DNA of 64,000 bases. It comes from Zelopaecilomyces penicillatus (lineage: Eukaryota > Ascomycota > Sordariomycetes > Hypocreales > Pseudodiploosporaceae). Below the pieces are notes generated by a model, which worked only from the letters and a program-made list of their open reading frames with translations, searched no databases and was not told the origin of the DNA. Of the stretch, positions 24,636-37,068 are shown in pieces (within the stretch, counting starts at the first letter, position 1; every line of letters starts with the position of its first letter). A program made the position numbers and the translations under genes. The DNA is taken from the NCBI GenBank assembly GCA_005765155.1, contig VCCP01000006.1, positions 2,120,501 through 2,184,500 on the forward strand, read 5' to 3'.

Positions 24636-26585
24636 ATGGATCCACCAGTGTAAGCGCCAATCAAACCCCCACCAGATTCTGTACCATGGAGAAGTGCCGG
24701 CCTTGAGACGAGCTCGGAGTTTGGCGGGGTTGTTGGGAACCTCCCTTGGCTTCACACGCCAGCAGCAACCAACTGCATCACACAATTCACTGACGACTGC
24801 AATCAACAGGAAATCCATGGAGCTGAAGGAGAACACGACAATTGTCGTGCTCGGCGCCTCTGGCGACCTGGCCAAGAAGAAGACGGTGAGAGCTTCGGAT
24901 GACCCGGCATCTTGTCACTTGTACCTGTACTGACATCCCATCCTCAACAGTACCCCGCGCTTTTTGGATTGGTGAGCCACCACTCCCTCGATGATAACGA
25001 CGACGACGATAACGTCGACGGAGCGAGCAAGTATCACGGAGTTGATGGCTAACTTGCACGCAGTATCGAAATCAGTTTCTGCCCAAGGGCGTTAAAATCG
25101 TTGGATATGCTCGGACAAAGATGGATCACGAAGAGTACCTGCGGCGCATCAAGTCCTACATGAAGACGCCGACCAAGGAGATTGAGCAGCAGCTTGAGGA
25201 CTTTTGCGGGTTGTGTTCTTATATCTCCGGCCAGTATGACAAAGATGAGTCTTTTGAAGTTCTCGAGAAGCACATTCAGGAGCTAGAGAAGGGCCGGCCC
25301 GAAACCCATCGCCTCTTCTACATGGCCCTTCCTCCAAGCGTCTTCACCATTGTGTCCCAGCACCTCAAGAGATGCTGCTATCCTCCCAAGGGCATTGCCC
25401 GAGTCATTGTTAGTGTTAAATGTCTTCATATAATTTGTATCCCCTTGCCTAATCCCGTGTCCATAGGTTGAGAAGCCATTCGGAAAGGATCTCGCGAGCT
25501 CTCGCGAGCTCCAGAAGTCCCTCGAACCAGATTGGAAGGAGGAAGAACTGTACCGTATTGATCATTATCTTGGCAAGGAGATGGTCAAGAACATTCTCAT
25601 TCTGCGTTTTGGCAACTCATTCTTAGGCGCCACCTGGAACCGACATCACATCGACAACGTCCAGATCACTTTCAAGGAACCGTTCGGCACCGAAGGTCGT
25701 GGAGGGTACTTTGATGAATTTGGCATTATCCGAGATGTCATGCAAAACCATCTTCTACAAGTTCTCACGCTGTTGACTATGGAACGACCCATCTCTTTCG
25801 ACTCAGAGGATATTCGTGACGAAAAGGTTCGAGTCCTCCGTTCAATCCCCGCTATTGAGCCCAAGAATGTCATAATTGGTCAATATGGCAAGTCTCTTGA
25901 CGGTAGCAAGCCTTCTTACAAAGAAGATGACACCGTTCCCAAAGACTCGAGGTGCCCTACTTTCTGCGCTCTTGTTGCCTATATCAAGAACGAACGCTGG
26001 GATGGAGTCCCCTTCATCATGAAAGCTGGCAAGGCTCTTAATGAGCAGAAGACGGAAATTCGAATTCAGTTCAAGGATGTTACATCGGGCATTTTCAAGG
26101 ATATTCCCCGAAACGAGCTTGTTATGCGCATCCAACCGAACGAAAGTGTCTATATCAAGATGAATTCCAAGTTGCCTGGTCTCAGCATGCAAACCGTCGT
26201 CACAGAGCTTGATCTCACATACAGGCGACGATTTTCAGACCTCAAAATTCCCGAGGCTTACGAGTCTCTCGTTCTCGACTGCTTGAAGGGAGATCACTCC
26301 AACTTTGTTCGGGACGATGAGCTTGATGCAAGCTGGCGCGTCTTCACACCATTGCTTCATTATCTAGATGATAACAAAGAAATCATCCCCATGGAGTATC
26401 CATACGGTAGGTTTTTGTGACGGCTTGCCAAACGATACCCTGTTTGTATACTAACAAACACAACAGGATCTCGTGGCCCAGCAGTTCTGGATGATTTTAC
26501 AGCTTCGTACGGGTATCAGTTTAGTGACGCCGCCGGCTATCAGTGGCCAACAACGACAGCGGCACCTCCCACTAACAAGTTGTAA
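24636..26585 (+). CDS. zwf1: Glucose-6-phosphate 1-dehydrogenase
   Basis: Six exons (24636-24649, 24810-24885, 24951-24971, 25064-25408, 25467-26406, 26467-26585) give 504 aa, the usual length for fungal G6PD. The enzyme oxidises glucose-6-phosphate to 6-phosphogluconolactone with NADP+, the first step of the oxidative pentose phosphate pathway in the cytosol. Seen: the nucleotide-binding Gly-Ala-Ser-Gly-Asp-Leu-Ala-Lys-Lys-Lys near residue 20, the active-site Arg-Ile-Asp-His-Tyr-Leu-Gly-Lys-Glu near 182, Val-Glu-Lys-Pro-Phe-Gly, and Lys-Ala-Gly-Lys-Ala-Leu. The first exon is only 14 nt (Met-Asp-Pro-Pro plus two bases) before a GTAAGC donor, and the third is 21 nt (Tyr-Pro-Ala-Leu-Phe-Gly-Leu). 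If exon 1 is not used, translation could start at 24817 (Met-Glu-Leu-Lys). The core is certain; the first exon is likely. Confidence 0.93.
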
Positions 26586-27693
26586 GTTACCAATGCCACA
26601 TTACGTTTGTACGGATTTATTCTTCTTACGTCAAAATCAGAAAGGCTTACTATGGGCGCTGTAGTTAAAAAAAATCCACGGGAGTAATGATTCCGATGAA
26701 GCGCACAGTGTCGACCCCGTTCTAGCATGACGATGGAGCGGAGGCAGTTCAACTCGAAGGTAAACACTCAAAAGGCATGTTGGGGCCAAGAGAGGGATGC
26801 TTGATTTGGGGTGTGAATGCTCAAAGAGCAATTATATACGCTGCGTAATATCTCTGTTATGAACTCACAAAATCGATCCATCCGCGTCTATCCTTTTTTG
26901 GGTGAATCGGTTCAGTAAATTGCTATGTCAAGTGATAATACTTTCAAGAAACCCTCTTACCTCCTGTCGATGTTTCAATACCCAGGTCGAGCTGTAGAAC
27001 AGTTATATTAGCCGGATTTACTGATGACAGTGAATTGTGCCAAACAGTGTGGTTGACTTGGTTACTCAGAGTGACGACATGCTCTCCTGGTCCGTGCACA
27101 GAATCACATGACTAGTCTCGTTGCTTCCGGCGCTCGCTGGTCGAAACTTGGAAGGACCGATTAAGGCGGCCCTTTGGCGCTGCATCACTCATCTATCACC
27201 ACGCTCCTTATCATATTTTGAGTGCTGAGCGCGTAATTCAACGACGACGTCCCCTCGCCTTTTCGCAGAACAGAACACTACTGGCAGAACGAGCTCGCCC
27301 CCACGAATCGACACTACCGCGTCTGCTCGTCAAGACAACCGACGGCAACTATCCGTTAAATCTTCATTACCATCGCCCTCCTCTCGGCTATTTGCCGTAC
27401 AAAGCTTAAGCAAACGTCTTAAAAGGAACAACCAAGTCGCGCGAAGTCCACTACAGTGGCAATACATAGCTCCTTCGAACTCCATGAGAACTTCTTGACG
27501 CGCCTTGAGTATTTGCTCAGCGCAGATAGCCACGACTGTCATGCACCGCTGGCCTTGTCCGTGAGAAGGCTACAATATCTGTCCATGGTCTAGGAAAGAG
27601 ACTTAGGATTAAATCGGACTCAGTTCATTGCACCAACAAAAGACGAAGAGTTGGTACTATTCCAGTGTTAGATCACGCACCTTAACGAAGTAA
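26586..27693. other. Spacer between G6PD gene and MED14
   Basis: This stretch is the 3' UTR of the G6PD gene and the promoter and leader of MED14. No gene-like ORF or RNA gene is seen. Confidence 0.6.
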
Positions 27694-30600
27694 ATGCCTG
27701 GCATCGTCAAAATGGACAATGGAGGCCAGAATGGCGTGCGCACCGATCATGACAGAGGACCTGCAGTCAATGGGATAAACGGTGTAACCAACGCGCCAGA
27801 TAAGGGCAAAGTCAAATCAGTTGCTAACAATGGCGGTGTCACTCCGAACGGAGGGGAGGCGGGCTCTCGGCAACAGAATCTACCGATGCCTCAGCCTTCA
27901 AACGACCAACCTTCGAGAATGAACGATCTTCCAGAAGAAATCATCCACATCACTCAGGGTTTTGTCCCTCTTTCTCTTCTCCTCACGCGGCTTGCCCAAG
28001 TGACACACAATTCGGTTCAGGACAAGATTGCAGAGTTGGTAAAGATGCCCATACCAGCAGCAGCCATCAATGGGAGTGTCTCTCACGGCGCCAGCTCCCC
28101 TGACGATACCTCCGGCGAAAATCTCAGGAAGAAAGCAAACTTGCTGCACTTTATCCAGGACATGCATGCAAAATGGGTCAAGGCTCTGGTTATTATGGAA
28201 TGGAGCAGGAAATCGGAGATGGTCAGCAAGCTTATCGATTTGAAGTTTCACGTCGACCAACAGCGAATATTATACGATGCGGCACTCGATAATATTGTCA
28301 ATGTTAAAAGAGACCTAACGTTTGCTCGAATGCCGAGCCCTGATCTGAAAACAGCCTTACAAATTCTCTCTACCGGTTCTGCACCATGGATGCCTGATGT
28401 GAGTTTGCCTGGCAGATTCAAATTTCATCCCCAAAATGATTATGCTAACGCGTTCCCCAGCTACAATACATCGAGCCCCCCACTCTAACTCCAGACGAAC
28501 AGTTGATATGGGCCAACGATCTCAATACCTTACTATCATTGAGATTAAATGTCGAAGATTACGACAAAATTCCCTACCACTTCCGAAAATACGAAATCAG
28601 CTCAGGCCGGGTTACTTTCAAAGTTCCTGGTGAATTTGAGGTTGACCTGACTATCGCAGATGAGGATTTCGAGAAGCAGTTCTGGTTCATAGACTTTCGC
28701 TATGCCTTTACTCCATCAGCGTCCCCTCTGCCGGAATCATTAAGAGCATATCTGGAAGGTTGCGTCAACGAAACTCTAGCCAAAGATGGACTCATGGGCT
28801 GCTACCAGTTTTTGCATGAGTTTGTTTTAACGTCAAAGATTAACGAATTGAAACGACAAGCCATACAACTGAGTAGAAGCTCTTGGACTGGCACATTGAT
28901 GGTGGAGCCATTGAATCGAGCATTGGCAATTCAGTATTGGACTTCACGCAATCCAGCAACCGGATTGAAAAGCTGGGTTTTAGTGGCTATCAACAGTGGA
29001 CGCAAACTCAACGGCCAGCTGGACTCCAAGTCGTCAAGCCATTTGGTGGCAAAGTGGTATCGCGAGAATAAGGAGATCAAGGACACCGTCATTGATCTGG
29101 ATGCTGACAACTTGTCTGCGGAGTCACTCTTGAAGAATGTAGTTGGTCAACACATTGAATTCATACTTTCAAGCATCCATGACAAGCTGCTTTCGGCACC
29201 AAAGTTCAAAAATCGGGAGGCCGGCATGGTTTTGCATATTTCAAGGACAGACCCCGCAGCGTCATCACTAGCCATGCAGGTGGGTTATCACAACGCTACA
29301 TCATTATTAATGGAACCTACAACAGGGGTGTTCGCTGTTAAGCCACATTCCAAGTTCTCAATCCAGTACGAGCATCAATTAAACAACGGCAAATACCCAC
29401 CAGAAGATGGTGTGAACTGCCTAGAGAATGTTCGGTGCGCCATTACTGAGGATGAGTTGAATCGGCGAGGTAGTCCAATGGGCTGGCATGTACAAAAACC
29501 GCCAATAAGCATTGAAGAGCTTAAATCTATCACAAAAATCCGTGACTGGACTAGGATGCTTTGGCTTCAAAAAGAGGGTTGGGGTCCCGAGTGGTTTGTC
29601 GCAGTGTTCTTGAGCCTCGGAGGAGATGAGTGGTGGCTGCTTGAAGCGTATGAAGATCTCCCCTTTGTTTCTGTTATCAAAACTAACATGCCCTACAGGA
29701 ATGCCGGCGAGAAGAGTCATGCTCCTAAATTCCATACTAGACTACCGCTTAATAAGGGGCATCCTAGTTTATCCCAGTCTTTCTGGTCCAACTTGACGCT
29801 CTTCACTACAGGCATGATAACCCAGGCAGTGGGTATGCGAGAACTCCATCGGCATAATATCAAGAGCAGGTCAAATAACGGCATCAATATGTCGCTTCCA
29901 CAGCAAGTAAGACTGCCATCCATCGAAGTGGCTCTCTCAGCCTTGTTTCCCACTATGGTATCCGATGACGGGAACAAGGAAGTGAGCCCAACCCGTCTTG
30001 ACATCAATGATCCGATTGACGACATTGAGCTTCTCTCTATGATGCGCCCAAGCATTGGTACTACTATCCCGGCTAAGCAACCATGGGCACACGATATTGT
30101 AACCATAAAGTTCAAAGGTGTTCAGTCTCTATCGAAACCTAGCACAATTGAGGAGGGCAGTCGATTGAATCCGGAGCTAATTTGTATATCCGACGCAATA
30201 ATCAAAGTACGGAAACCAACAAAGTTTGCGGCACTCAAAGGCTTAGCCGATCGCGATGTTGCGTATACACCCCAGAGAGGCGAATTTTCTTTGCGGTTGA
30301 GGCATCTTGTTTCAGAGCCAATTCTTGCTACACTCAAGACACGGATTAAAGCCATTGACCGTTTCGTCTGTTTTCTTGAAGCAATGGATAAATCCAAGGG
30401 AGCTATTGTCAGTGAATCAGTATCATTGAAAGGCATCACCTTTAGCTACGGTGAACACTCACTCGAAGAAACAGACTCGCCGTCACAACGATGGCGGGTG
30501 GAGTTGGACTTATCCAAAGACAATATCGACATTGTCATTGAGTCAGGCAATCCTCACCTCCGAGTTGTTGATCTTATGAGGATGCTGGTCAATTCTGATG

Positions 30601-31205
30601 GTGGCATTAGCGCGCTCGTGGCTTGGCTCCCAGTTTCATTGCCCGCTCTGAAAGCTATTGATAAAATAGAGACACGGTGGGAAGCTATACAGGCATCTGG
30701 TCTAGGAAGACTGGAGTTCTCTATGAAGACTGTTGCATGGATGAGTCTACGCTATTATATCTCAGCATCAGACGGATTTGGCCAGCAGACCGTGAAACGT
30801 CTGTCTCTGGAGGTGAAGGTCAAGGCCAGGAGAGGAGAGGCCTGGTGGCATGTGTGGCGGGTGGACGATTCGGAGACCACGACTTTCGCCGATGGAGATC
30901 AGTTTTCCCAGGCTCTGCGGCCAATTTGGGACAGCAAAGGCGCTAGTTGGTTTGGTCTTGCTACCGGAGCCGCGGGTAGCCCCAGCAGTGGTGTGGTTGG
31001 TATGCTGCTGGCCATCGATGAGGCAATGCAGGCACTTGTGCCTACTACAAGTGATGGAAATTCATCACTTATGACCAGCAAGACGACACAGAACTCAAAT
31101 GCGCATCTAATGATGAGTGGGTCAATTTCACGGCAGACAGCACTGCCTAAACAAAACAAGAGAAATGGCGGCAAGGCAGATGTAGCTATTGTAATTCTAG
31201 ACTAG
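27694..31205 (+). CDS. MED14: Mediator complex subunit 14 (RGR1)
   Basis: Exons 27694-28398 and 28461-31205, joined through a GTGAGT...CCCAG intron, give 1149 aa. MED14 is the backbone subunit linking head, middle and tail of Mediator, the RNA polymerase II coactivator. Seen: a Gly/Asn-rich leader (residues 1-70), then the conserved MED14 N-terminal region starting Met-Asn-Asp-Leu-Pro-Glu-Glu-Ile-Ile-His-Ile-Thr and running through Lys-Lys-Ala-Asn-Leu-Leu-His-Phe-Ile and Trp-Ser-Arg-Lys, and continuing after the intron with Leu-Gln-Tyr-Ile-Glu-Pro-Pro-Thr-Leu-Thr-Pro-Asp-Glu-Gln. The intron interrupts this conserved region exactly, so the two ORFs are one gene. The tail ends in a Ser/Asn-rich and then basic stretch. 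It converges with HEM14. Confidence 0.92.
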
Positions 31206-31805
31206 GAGTCTTACATACTAAGACATTACGCTTTAGATACTTAAGGCCTTGAAAATAAGGACGCATTGGGGTGTCAAGGGAGTGGAAACGCGGCTTTGGT
31301 TGGTTCGGTGTTTATGTGGTTTTTGATGATACCTCAGATACAGTTCGGGAGCATTTGGATATGGCGACAAGGTCAAACAAGACAACGGGCTTCTTTTTGT
31401 TTTCCTACTTCTTCAGTTCTGCTACCAAAAACGGATTTGCTTGTTATACGTTTAAAGACGCTTGGATGGCGGCAATGGTGTGTGTATACTGTGAAAATAG
31501 CGATGACGAGGGCTACATACATTGTTTAGCGAAAGACATAGCCCCTGCGATAATCTTGAATAGAATTTTTAACAGTAACTGTTCAACCCTAATCAGCATC
31601 AGGTTCCACATACATTTAATCATACTTGCCAACAATTTGACATCGCCGAACAAATCTGTATTATTAATTTATAATATAACAGTAAGGTTAAGCCTCTCTT
31701 CAGTACATAAAAGCCACTATCTTGCTCTTAGTAATCTATAATCTGTTTCTGTAAAGTCTTTTTTTCTTTCTCGTTTCTATACCCGCTTTTCCCTTTTCTC
31801 TCTCC
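31206..31805. other. 3' spacer between MED14 and HEM14
   Basis: 600 bp between convergent stops; AT-rich, with a stretch of T and TTTC near the HEM14 stop. No gene is seen. Confidence 0.6.
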
Positions 31806-33878
31806 TTACTTCTTCTGGTCATACTGCATGAACCTGCGGACGGGGATTTTGGGTAACGGCACGCCGACAAACTGTTCGGGAAATTCGAGATGCTCAAGGC
31901 CTGTAGCAAGCCAGCCCTCTTCCCCAGATAAGGCCTGCTTGACGACGTCGTAGCCGGCGCGGATAGCGCCCATGGCGCCAATCTTGGAGTATGAGCCGCC
32001 AGCGACGGCTAGCCGGCCGCCAAAGGTCTCACGCAGCTGGTGGTCAGCCTGCATCATGAGGTCGTGGTGGCCGACGTAGTGTTGCGGGATGCACTCCTTT
32101 GCGAAGCGCGCCATGGCAAAGCACGGCGTGGAGCGGGGGATACCGAGGTGTCGCTCGAGAATGGCCTTGGCCTGCTCGATGGCCTCGTCCTCTGAGGGTG
32201 GTGGGGCCACACCTTCGCCGTCGTAGTAATGGCCGCCCATGAGAATGAAGAGCTTGGTGCCCGCGGGTTCATTGGAACCGCCGCCAACACCGACGTCTGA
32301 ATCGAAGAATACGCCGAGTGCGCGCTCCGGATTCTGCTCAGCTGGGACGGAGCGGGGGATGAGGTAGCCAAAGCCAGGTGGCTTGATGTCCTTTTGAGGG
32401 TACCACATGTTAACAGTCATGATGGATACAGCATGTGTATCCGCCAGACTGGGCAGCTTGTCACCCGTCACGCGGGCGAGGTTCTGGCTGGACAGTGTGG
32501 AGATAACCTTGTCGTAGGTTTCAGGGGCTTGGGCTGTGTTGGCACCGGTGACCTGTCCGCGAATGCAATGTCAGTTATGGTGAACCCAGTCAGGGCATTT
32601 GAGAGCACTCGTAAGACTAGAGTAGCAAGTCCTACACACTCGGACTAACAAGGGCCTTACCTGGACTTTCTGAGTCTCCTTATCAAAGTCGATTTGGGTG
32701 ATTGGTTCTCCCAGCTTGACCTCTACATTGGGTTGATTCTGGAGGACATCCGCCAATGCCTTCGTCATACTCTCCATACCTGCCTCGCCAAAGTGAAGCA
32801 GCGAGCCTTTCGGCCGTAGCGCAAGCTTCCGGATCTCAGGGTCCTCCGACAGGGCGCTCATGAGCTTCTGCTCGCGCTCGGGCATGTGTCTCATCCCCGG
32901 CCCCATTTTGGGCAGATAGTATGCCCAGTAGAAACGGTCGAGCACGCTCCGGGCGCTCAGTCTGTAAATGTCACCACCATAAATGCCGTGGATCATGGCT
33001 GAAGCTAGGTTGTCCGCCACGGTACGGCTGCCGCTGATATCGTACAGCCAGTCGGCTACGGACATGTCCTTAGCGGGAACGATATGATTGCGCATTCTCC
33101 GGATCATGAAGCCCAGGCCGGCCCAGAAGGATTCTAGAAAGAGCGGCTCGGTAATGAGCTCAGTGAGGCCGGCCGCCGGCGGCATGGTGACCAGATGATC
33201 TGGGTAGTAAACATAGCGCGGCTGGTCCGGGGGAGTAGAGATTTTGAGGCCGAGATCGAGAGCCTAAGTAAGCGCACCGTACATGTCAGTATTCAGTCCA
33301 TCGGAGAGCGCTGTTCCCGTATGGTGTGGAAGTGACAAGGAGAGAAATGATTAGCCATATCTTACCAGATCATAAAGCACCAAATCGTCATACCGCCAGG
33401 TGCTTGTATTGAGTGACGATAGAGTCCGCGGCCCACGCTCAAAGCTGACCGTTCCCTGCACGCCTCCAACATCGACAGACACCTGATCAGTCTTGACCCA
33501 TCCTCCCAGTCGGTCACTGCCCTCATATACGGTAACCTTGGCTGACGCAGGCAGCTCCTTGGCGAGATAGTACGCCGTCGTCAGGCCAGTGAGCCCACCA
33601 CCCGCCACAGCTATCCGAGTGCCGTCGGCAATGCGCGTTGAGTACCTTCTCCGATTCTCTGTCGACTGCGCGAGCGCGAGTGAATGTCCATTATGGCTGC
33701 CATGCGGCTGCTGTCGAAGAGGTGTTGATGGTCGGCTACTGGCTATTAAGCTGCTTCGAATCTGGGAGCAGTGCAGGCCGCGCCGGCTAGATGGGTTGCT
33801 CAGTGCCGTGCTTCTGCTACAGACAGATGTGGCCGTCCGTAGAGCCACGACGGCATCGTTTGCACGCCTTCGGCCCAT
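31806..33878 (-). CDS. HEM14: Protoporphyrinogen oxidase, mitochondrial
   Basis: Three exons on the minus strand (33878-33366, 33263-32661, 32552-31806) give 620 aa. The enzyme oxidises protoporphyrinogen IX to protoporphyrin IX, the penultimate step of heme synthesis, on the inner mitochondrial membrane. Seen: an Arg/Ser-rich, acid-free N-terminus of about 75 residues fitting a mitochondrial presequence; the FAD-binding Val-Ala-Gly-Gly-Gly-Leu-Thr-Gly-Leu-Thr-Thr-Ala-Tyr-Tyr at about 88-105; Gly-Gly-Trp-Val-Lys-Thr; and Phe-Glu-Arg-Gly-Pro-Arg-Thr-Leu, typical of protoporphyrinogen oxidases. All introns fall between codons with GTAAGA, GTAAGG and matching TAG/CAG sites. Heme made here would serve P450s such as the one at 41794, but the two genes are not adjacent and I infer no co-regulation. 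Confidence 0.93.
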
Positions 33879-34478
33879 TTTCGTAGTTCAATTGCTCATG
33901 ATACGGTTGCTTGGAGGTTCGAGGTAGCACCGATGCAGTGGGCTTGTTTCGGTGGGTGACGTTGTTGTGTGGTTATTAATGCTATAATTAACAATACATC
34001 CAGCTTGGTATCTATTACGAGCTCTTTCCCCTAGTACTAACCTAATCGATATCACCGCTCATCATCACGCCAACATGCGCCTCCACCAATTAACGCAACA
34101 AAGCTACTACAGAGGCTAGAACACAGAGCACATGATGAGACAACACATAAATCTGTTGTTGGGCGCTGAGCTCAGTTTATTAGTTTGAGCTTTCGGCCAA
34201 GAAAATCTACCTGCAATAATGCAACCGGTATCTCAACTACTCATCTTCCACCGAAACTCCCAAGTGTCCCAGTCCCAGAACGCCATTCCCATGCTCTGTC
34301 AACACGACAAGAAACATATACGTTGAGCATAATCATACAGATTCCTCCAGGCCAGAGATCCAGCAATGCCTCTTTTTCTAGCTTAAATCTTCTAGCCAGA
34401 TGCTGGTCAAATTCCTAGAACTCAGCCACAGGGAATCGAGATTTGAATTTCAAAGGTCCATAACCGTCAACTTTTTCC
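33879..34478. other. Spacer between HEM14 and NAB2
   Basis: 600 bp holding the HEM14 promoter and the NAB2 3' UTR. No ORF of note. Confidence 0.6.
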
Positions 34479-36057
34479 TCAGACAATGACATCAGTATCC
34501 TTGACAATATCTTCCGCGCTGTTCTCCATGGGCTTCACCAGTTCCTCAGCAGCTTTTTCATCCACAAACTTTCTATCACTAATTTGCTCCTGTTGTGCTA
34601 TTTGCTCGGAGGTCCAGACCTTATCCTTGAAACCTCCTTGCTGACCTTCGTCATGCACAAATGCACAGTTAGGATTTAGGCAAGGATTGAACCTGCACTT
34701 TGTTCTGACGTGTGTAAACTTGCAGTTGGTCGTGGTGCAATCCGCCCCATTACGGCAAAGAGGCATCGAAGGATGTCTAAATGGACAGCGTGGGTTTTGG
34801 CAGTTGGGGAAAAATTTGCAGTCTTGTTCGCCTTGGTGTGCCAGTCTAGCCCCAGGTGAAGGGTGACGGCCAACACATTTTCGATTCTTACAAGCGGCTC
34901 CAAATGTGCAGATGTCGTTGACGTCAATCGAGGTCCCGGGTGGCGCGGCTGGTGATTGATGTGCAAACTTGCAGTCTTTGTTGGTGCAGTGCAGATTGTA
35001 TTTGCACACCGTCTCGTCTGAGTTTATAGATTCGCGCTTTCCACCAGCCATGTCAACATCCTCGCCGTTCACAGGCGTGTCCGTGTTTCCATCAGCGCCA
35101 GCTTCGGTTTGGTTCTGACCCCGGCGGAAATTGTTGTTCTTGCCACGGGGATCTTGGGTTCGCTCGAAGAGTGACTTGCCACGCCGTTGCTGTCCAAAGC
35201 CACCCCTGTGGCCCATACCTCCAGCAACAGCGCCACCACCACCGGCCATCATTTGCTGTGATAGTTCGAACATCATTTGGCTTTGCTGTTCGAGCATGGC
35301 CATGACATCAATCTGGTTACCTTGTCCCTGCATCGGCCATGATTGGAATTGCCCTACCATGGAAGCCGCATTTGTCAAGCTGCGCAAGTTGTTATTATTA
35401 TTGTTGTTATTTCGGCCACCCCGGTTTGAACCACCGCGCAGGCCAGCGGGGGAAGCCCGGCCGTGTGTGTTGATTCTCTCATTGCCAGTCTGGCCTCGAA
35501 CACGATGGAGCACGTTGTCATTCGACCGATCCATTGCTTTAGACACTTGACCGAGCATGCGTTTATCTCTGCCACCCCGGTTGTTACCGTTGCGCATTGA
35601 ACGAGGCCCTGTGGGACTGCAGGTTTGGTCAGCAAACGGAAATTGTTCATATGTTACCGTCGCCACAGAATACTTACGCGTTGAAGTTGGTGGCTTCGCT
35701 AGCCATATCTGTATCCATGTCTCCAGATTCTTCCTGTGGTGCGCCGGCCGTTGGGTCCTCCTCTGCCACAGCCTGTCCGCCATTTAATTGAGCGTTGAGG
35801 ATGTAGTATTGCTCAAAGAGCCACGAGGAGAAATCACGAACACCAGGATCATCGGGTGAGAGGCTTAGTAGGTCGCCGGAAAGCTCTGTAGCAATCTGTT
35901 GTTGGGTTTTGCCGTTCACCAACATCAAGATGATGTACTCGGCGAGTGCTGAGTCGTCGCTACCGCCCGACCCCCATCCTACTTCAACAAGCTTAGGCAG
36001 AATAGCCGCATTGAGGGCCTCCGCGAGGGCCGTGTTGAGACTTATCTCGACAGACAT
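34479..36057 (-). CDS. NAB2: NAB2-like nuclear poly(A) RNA-binding CCCH protein
   Basis: Exons 36057-35678 and 35616-34479 (minus) give 505 aa. Nab2 binds poly(A) tails and controls tail length and mRNA export from the nucleus. Residues 1-100 fit the Nab2 N-terminal helical (PWI-like) domain (Leu-Ala-Glu-Ala-Leu-Asn-Ala-Ala-Ile, Ser-Trp-Leu-Phe-Glu-Gln-Tyr). Then comes an Arg/Gly-rich, Asn-rich and Gln/Met-rich linker (about 127-310), followed by five Cys3His zinc fingers of the spacing C-x5-C-x4/5-C-x3-H between about 327 and 452. An 8-Asn run is encoded at 35388-35411. The start at 36057 (Met-Ser-Val-Glu-Ile-Ser-Leu) was preferred over an in-frame ATG at 36102, because the N-terminal domain begins there. 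A CACGTG box lies about 330 bp upstream. Confidence 0.9.
35388..35411 (-). repeat. AAT/AAC trinucleotide run (poly-Asn)
   Basis: Eight Asn codons in the NAB2 linker next to an RGG-like segment; mixed codons but a likely length polymorphism. Confidence 0.85.
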
Positions 36058-36384
36058 CTTGGTGCGAGTAAGTTCGTATCGTGGCGATAGTCGTTGGTAC
36101 AAGGGCCAATGCGACTGGCCCGACCTGGCTTGTTAGAGTCTCGATGCTGTTTCAGGGACGCGTTTGAGGATTAAGGAACGCGGTCGCGCAGCGAAAAGGC
36201 TTCTGGTGTACAAACTTCAGCTCCTTGCGACAAGCAACAAGAGTGTGTTGAAGAACTTGGGTTGCAGGTGTTTTTGACGACGTGCGGTTGAAAATTAACC
36301 AGGATGCTGTTTTGAAATTCGTATAGGTTGACAAAGCTTTGCCTTGGAGGAGGGCAGAAGTTGAAAGAATGGGTCCCTGAGGAA

Positions 36385-36391
36385 TCACGTG
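36385..36391. promoter_or_regulatory. TCACGTG E-box upstream of NAB2
   Basis: TCACGTG about 330 bp upstream of the NAB2 start codon. It matches the Cbf1/bHLH E-box also found near RPL33 and in the FUN30/VMA21 divergent promoter. The function is inferred from the motif. Confidence 0.4.
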
Positions 36392-37040
36392 CTCGGTGCG
36401 CGTCAAGCAAGTACAAGAACGTGCTGATTTGGGTGGCGAAACTCAGTACCTGAGTACCTCCAATGCCTTTTGAAATGAAGCTTTATGACTGCTGAGCACG
36501 GCTCTACCTGCACATAGATTGCAAGAAATGGGGTTACTTGTCACAGGATCGCCCTTTGTATATGACTACTTCTTTTGCAGTAGTTTTACCAAAGCGAACC
36601 TCAATGCTCTGTTTTTGACTAAGTCACCGACAGTGATCAAAGGCCTCTCATTTCAAGATGGACAAGACCTATTTTGGGTATGACTCAGCACCGCTCTACC
36701 GAGGTTCACCCGGACTGTGCCATTACCCCTGCTTACAATGAAATTAGATATCTAAAAGATACCAAGCTATACTCAGACTCACACAGAGGTCACCTGTAGG
36801 GGGAGATCTGATCGAGCTTAGGCAAGCCATTCCAGGGTTCAATGGGGAAAACTCCCCTTTGTCGTGTTTGGAGAAGATGGCTGAATTTATTTTTCAAGGC
36901 ATTCGTTGCAAAAAAATTCATTGTGCTCTTGACATGGGATGAACTCTGACGCGTTACTCAGCCCACGTCGTGTGCCACACCACCAACTTCTTAATGTCAC
37001 CGCACATTAGAAGCCTTTCTGCAACTTCGACTTCTTGGGC

Positions 37041-37046
37041 TATAAT
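37041..37046 (+). promoter_or_regulatory. TATA-like box of the 5S rRNA gene
   Basis: TATAAT begins 28 bp upstream of the first 5S base. Dispersed fungal 5S genes (Neurospora, fission yeast) carry a TATA element at about this distance in addition to the internal control region. Confidence 0.6.
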
Positions 37047-37068
37047 GCAAATCAAGTCCGCTTCTTCC

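Noticed and set aside
24436..24816. Long in-frame N-terminal extension of G6PD from 24436
   Set aside because: The sequence lacks similarity to G6PD and contains a good donor/acceptor pair that removes it.
25491..25510. Perfect 10-bp tandem CTCGCGAGCT inside the G6PD gene
   Set aside because: It encodes Leu-Ala-Ser-Ser-Arg-Glu-Leu, a segment conserved in the family; chance of codon choice, not a regulatory repeat.
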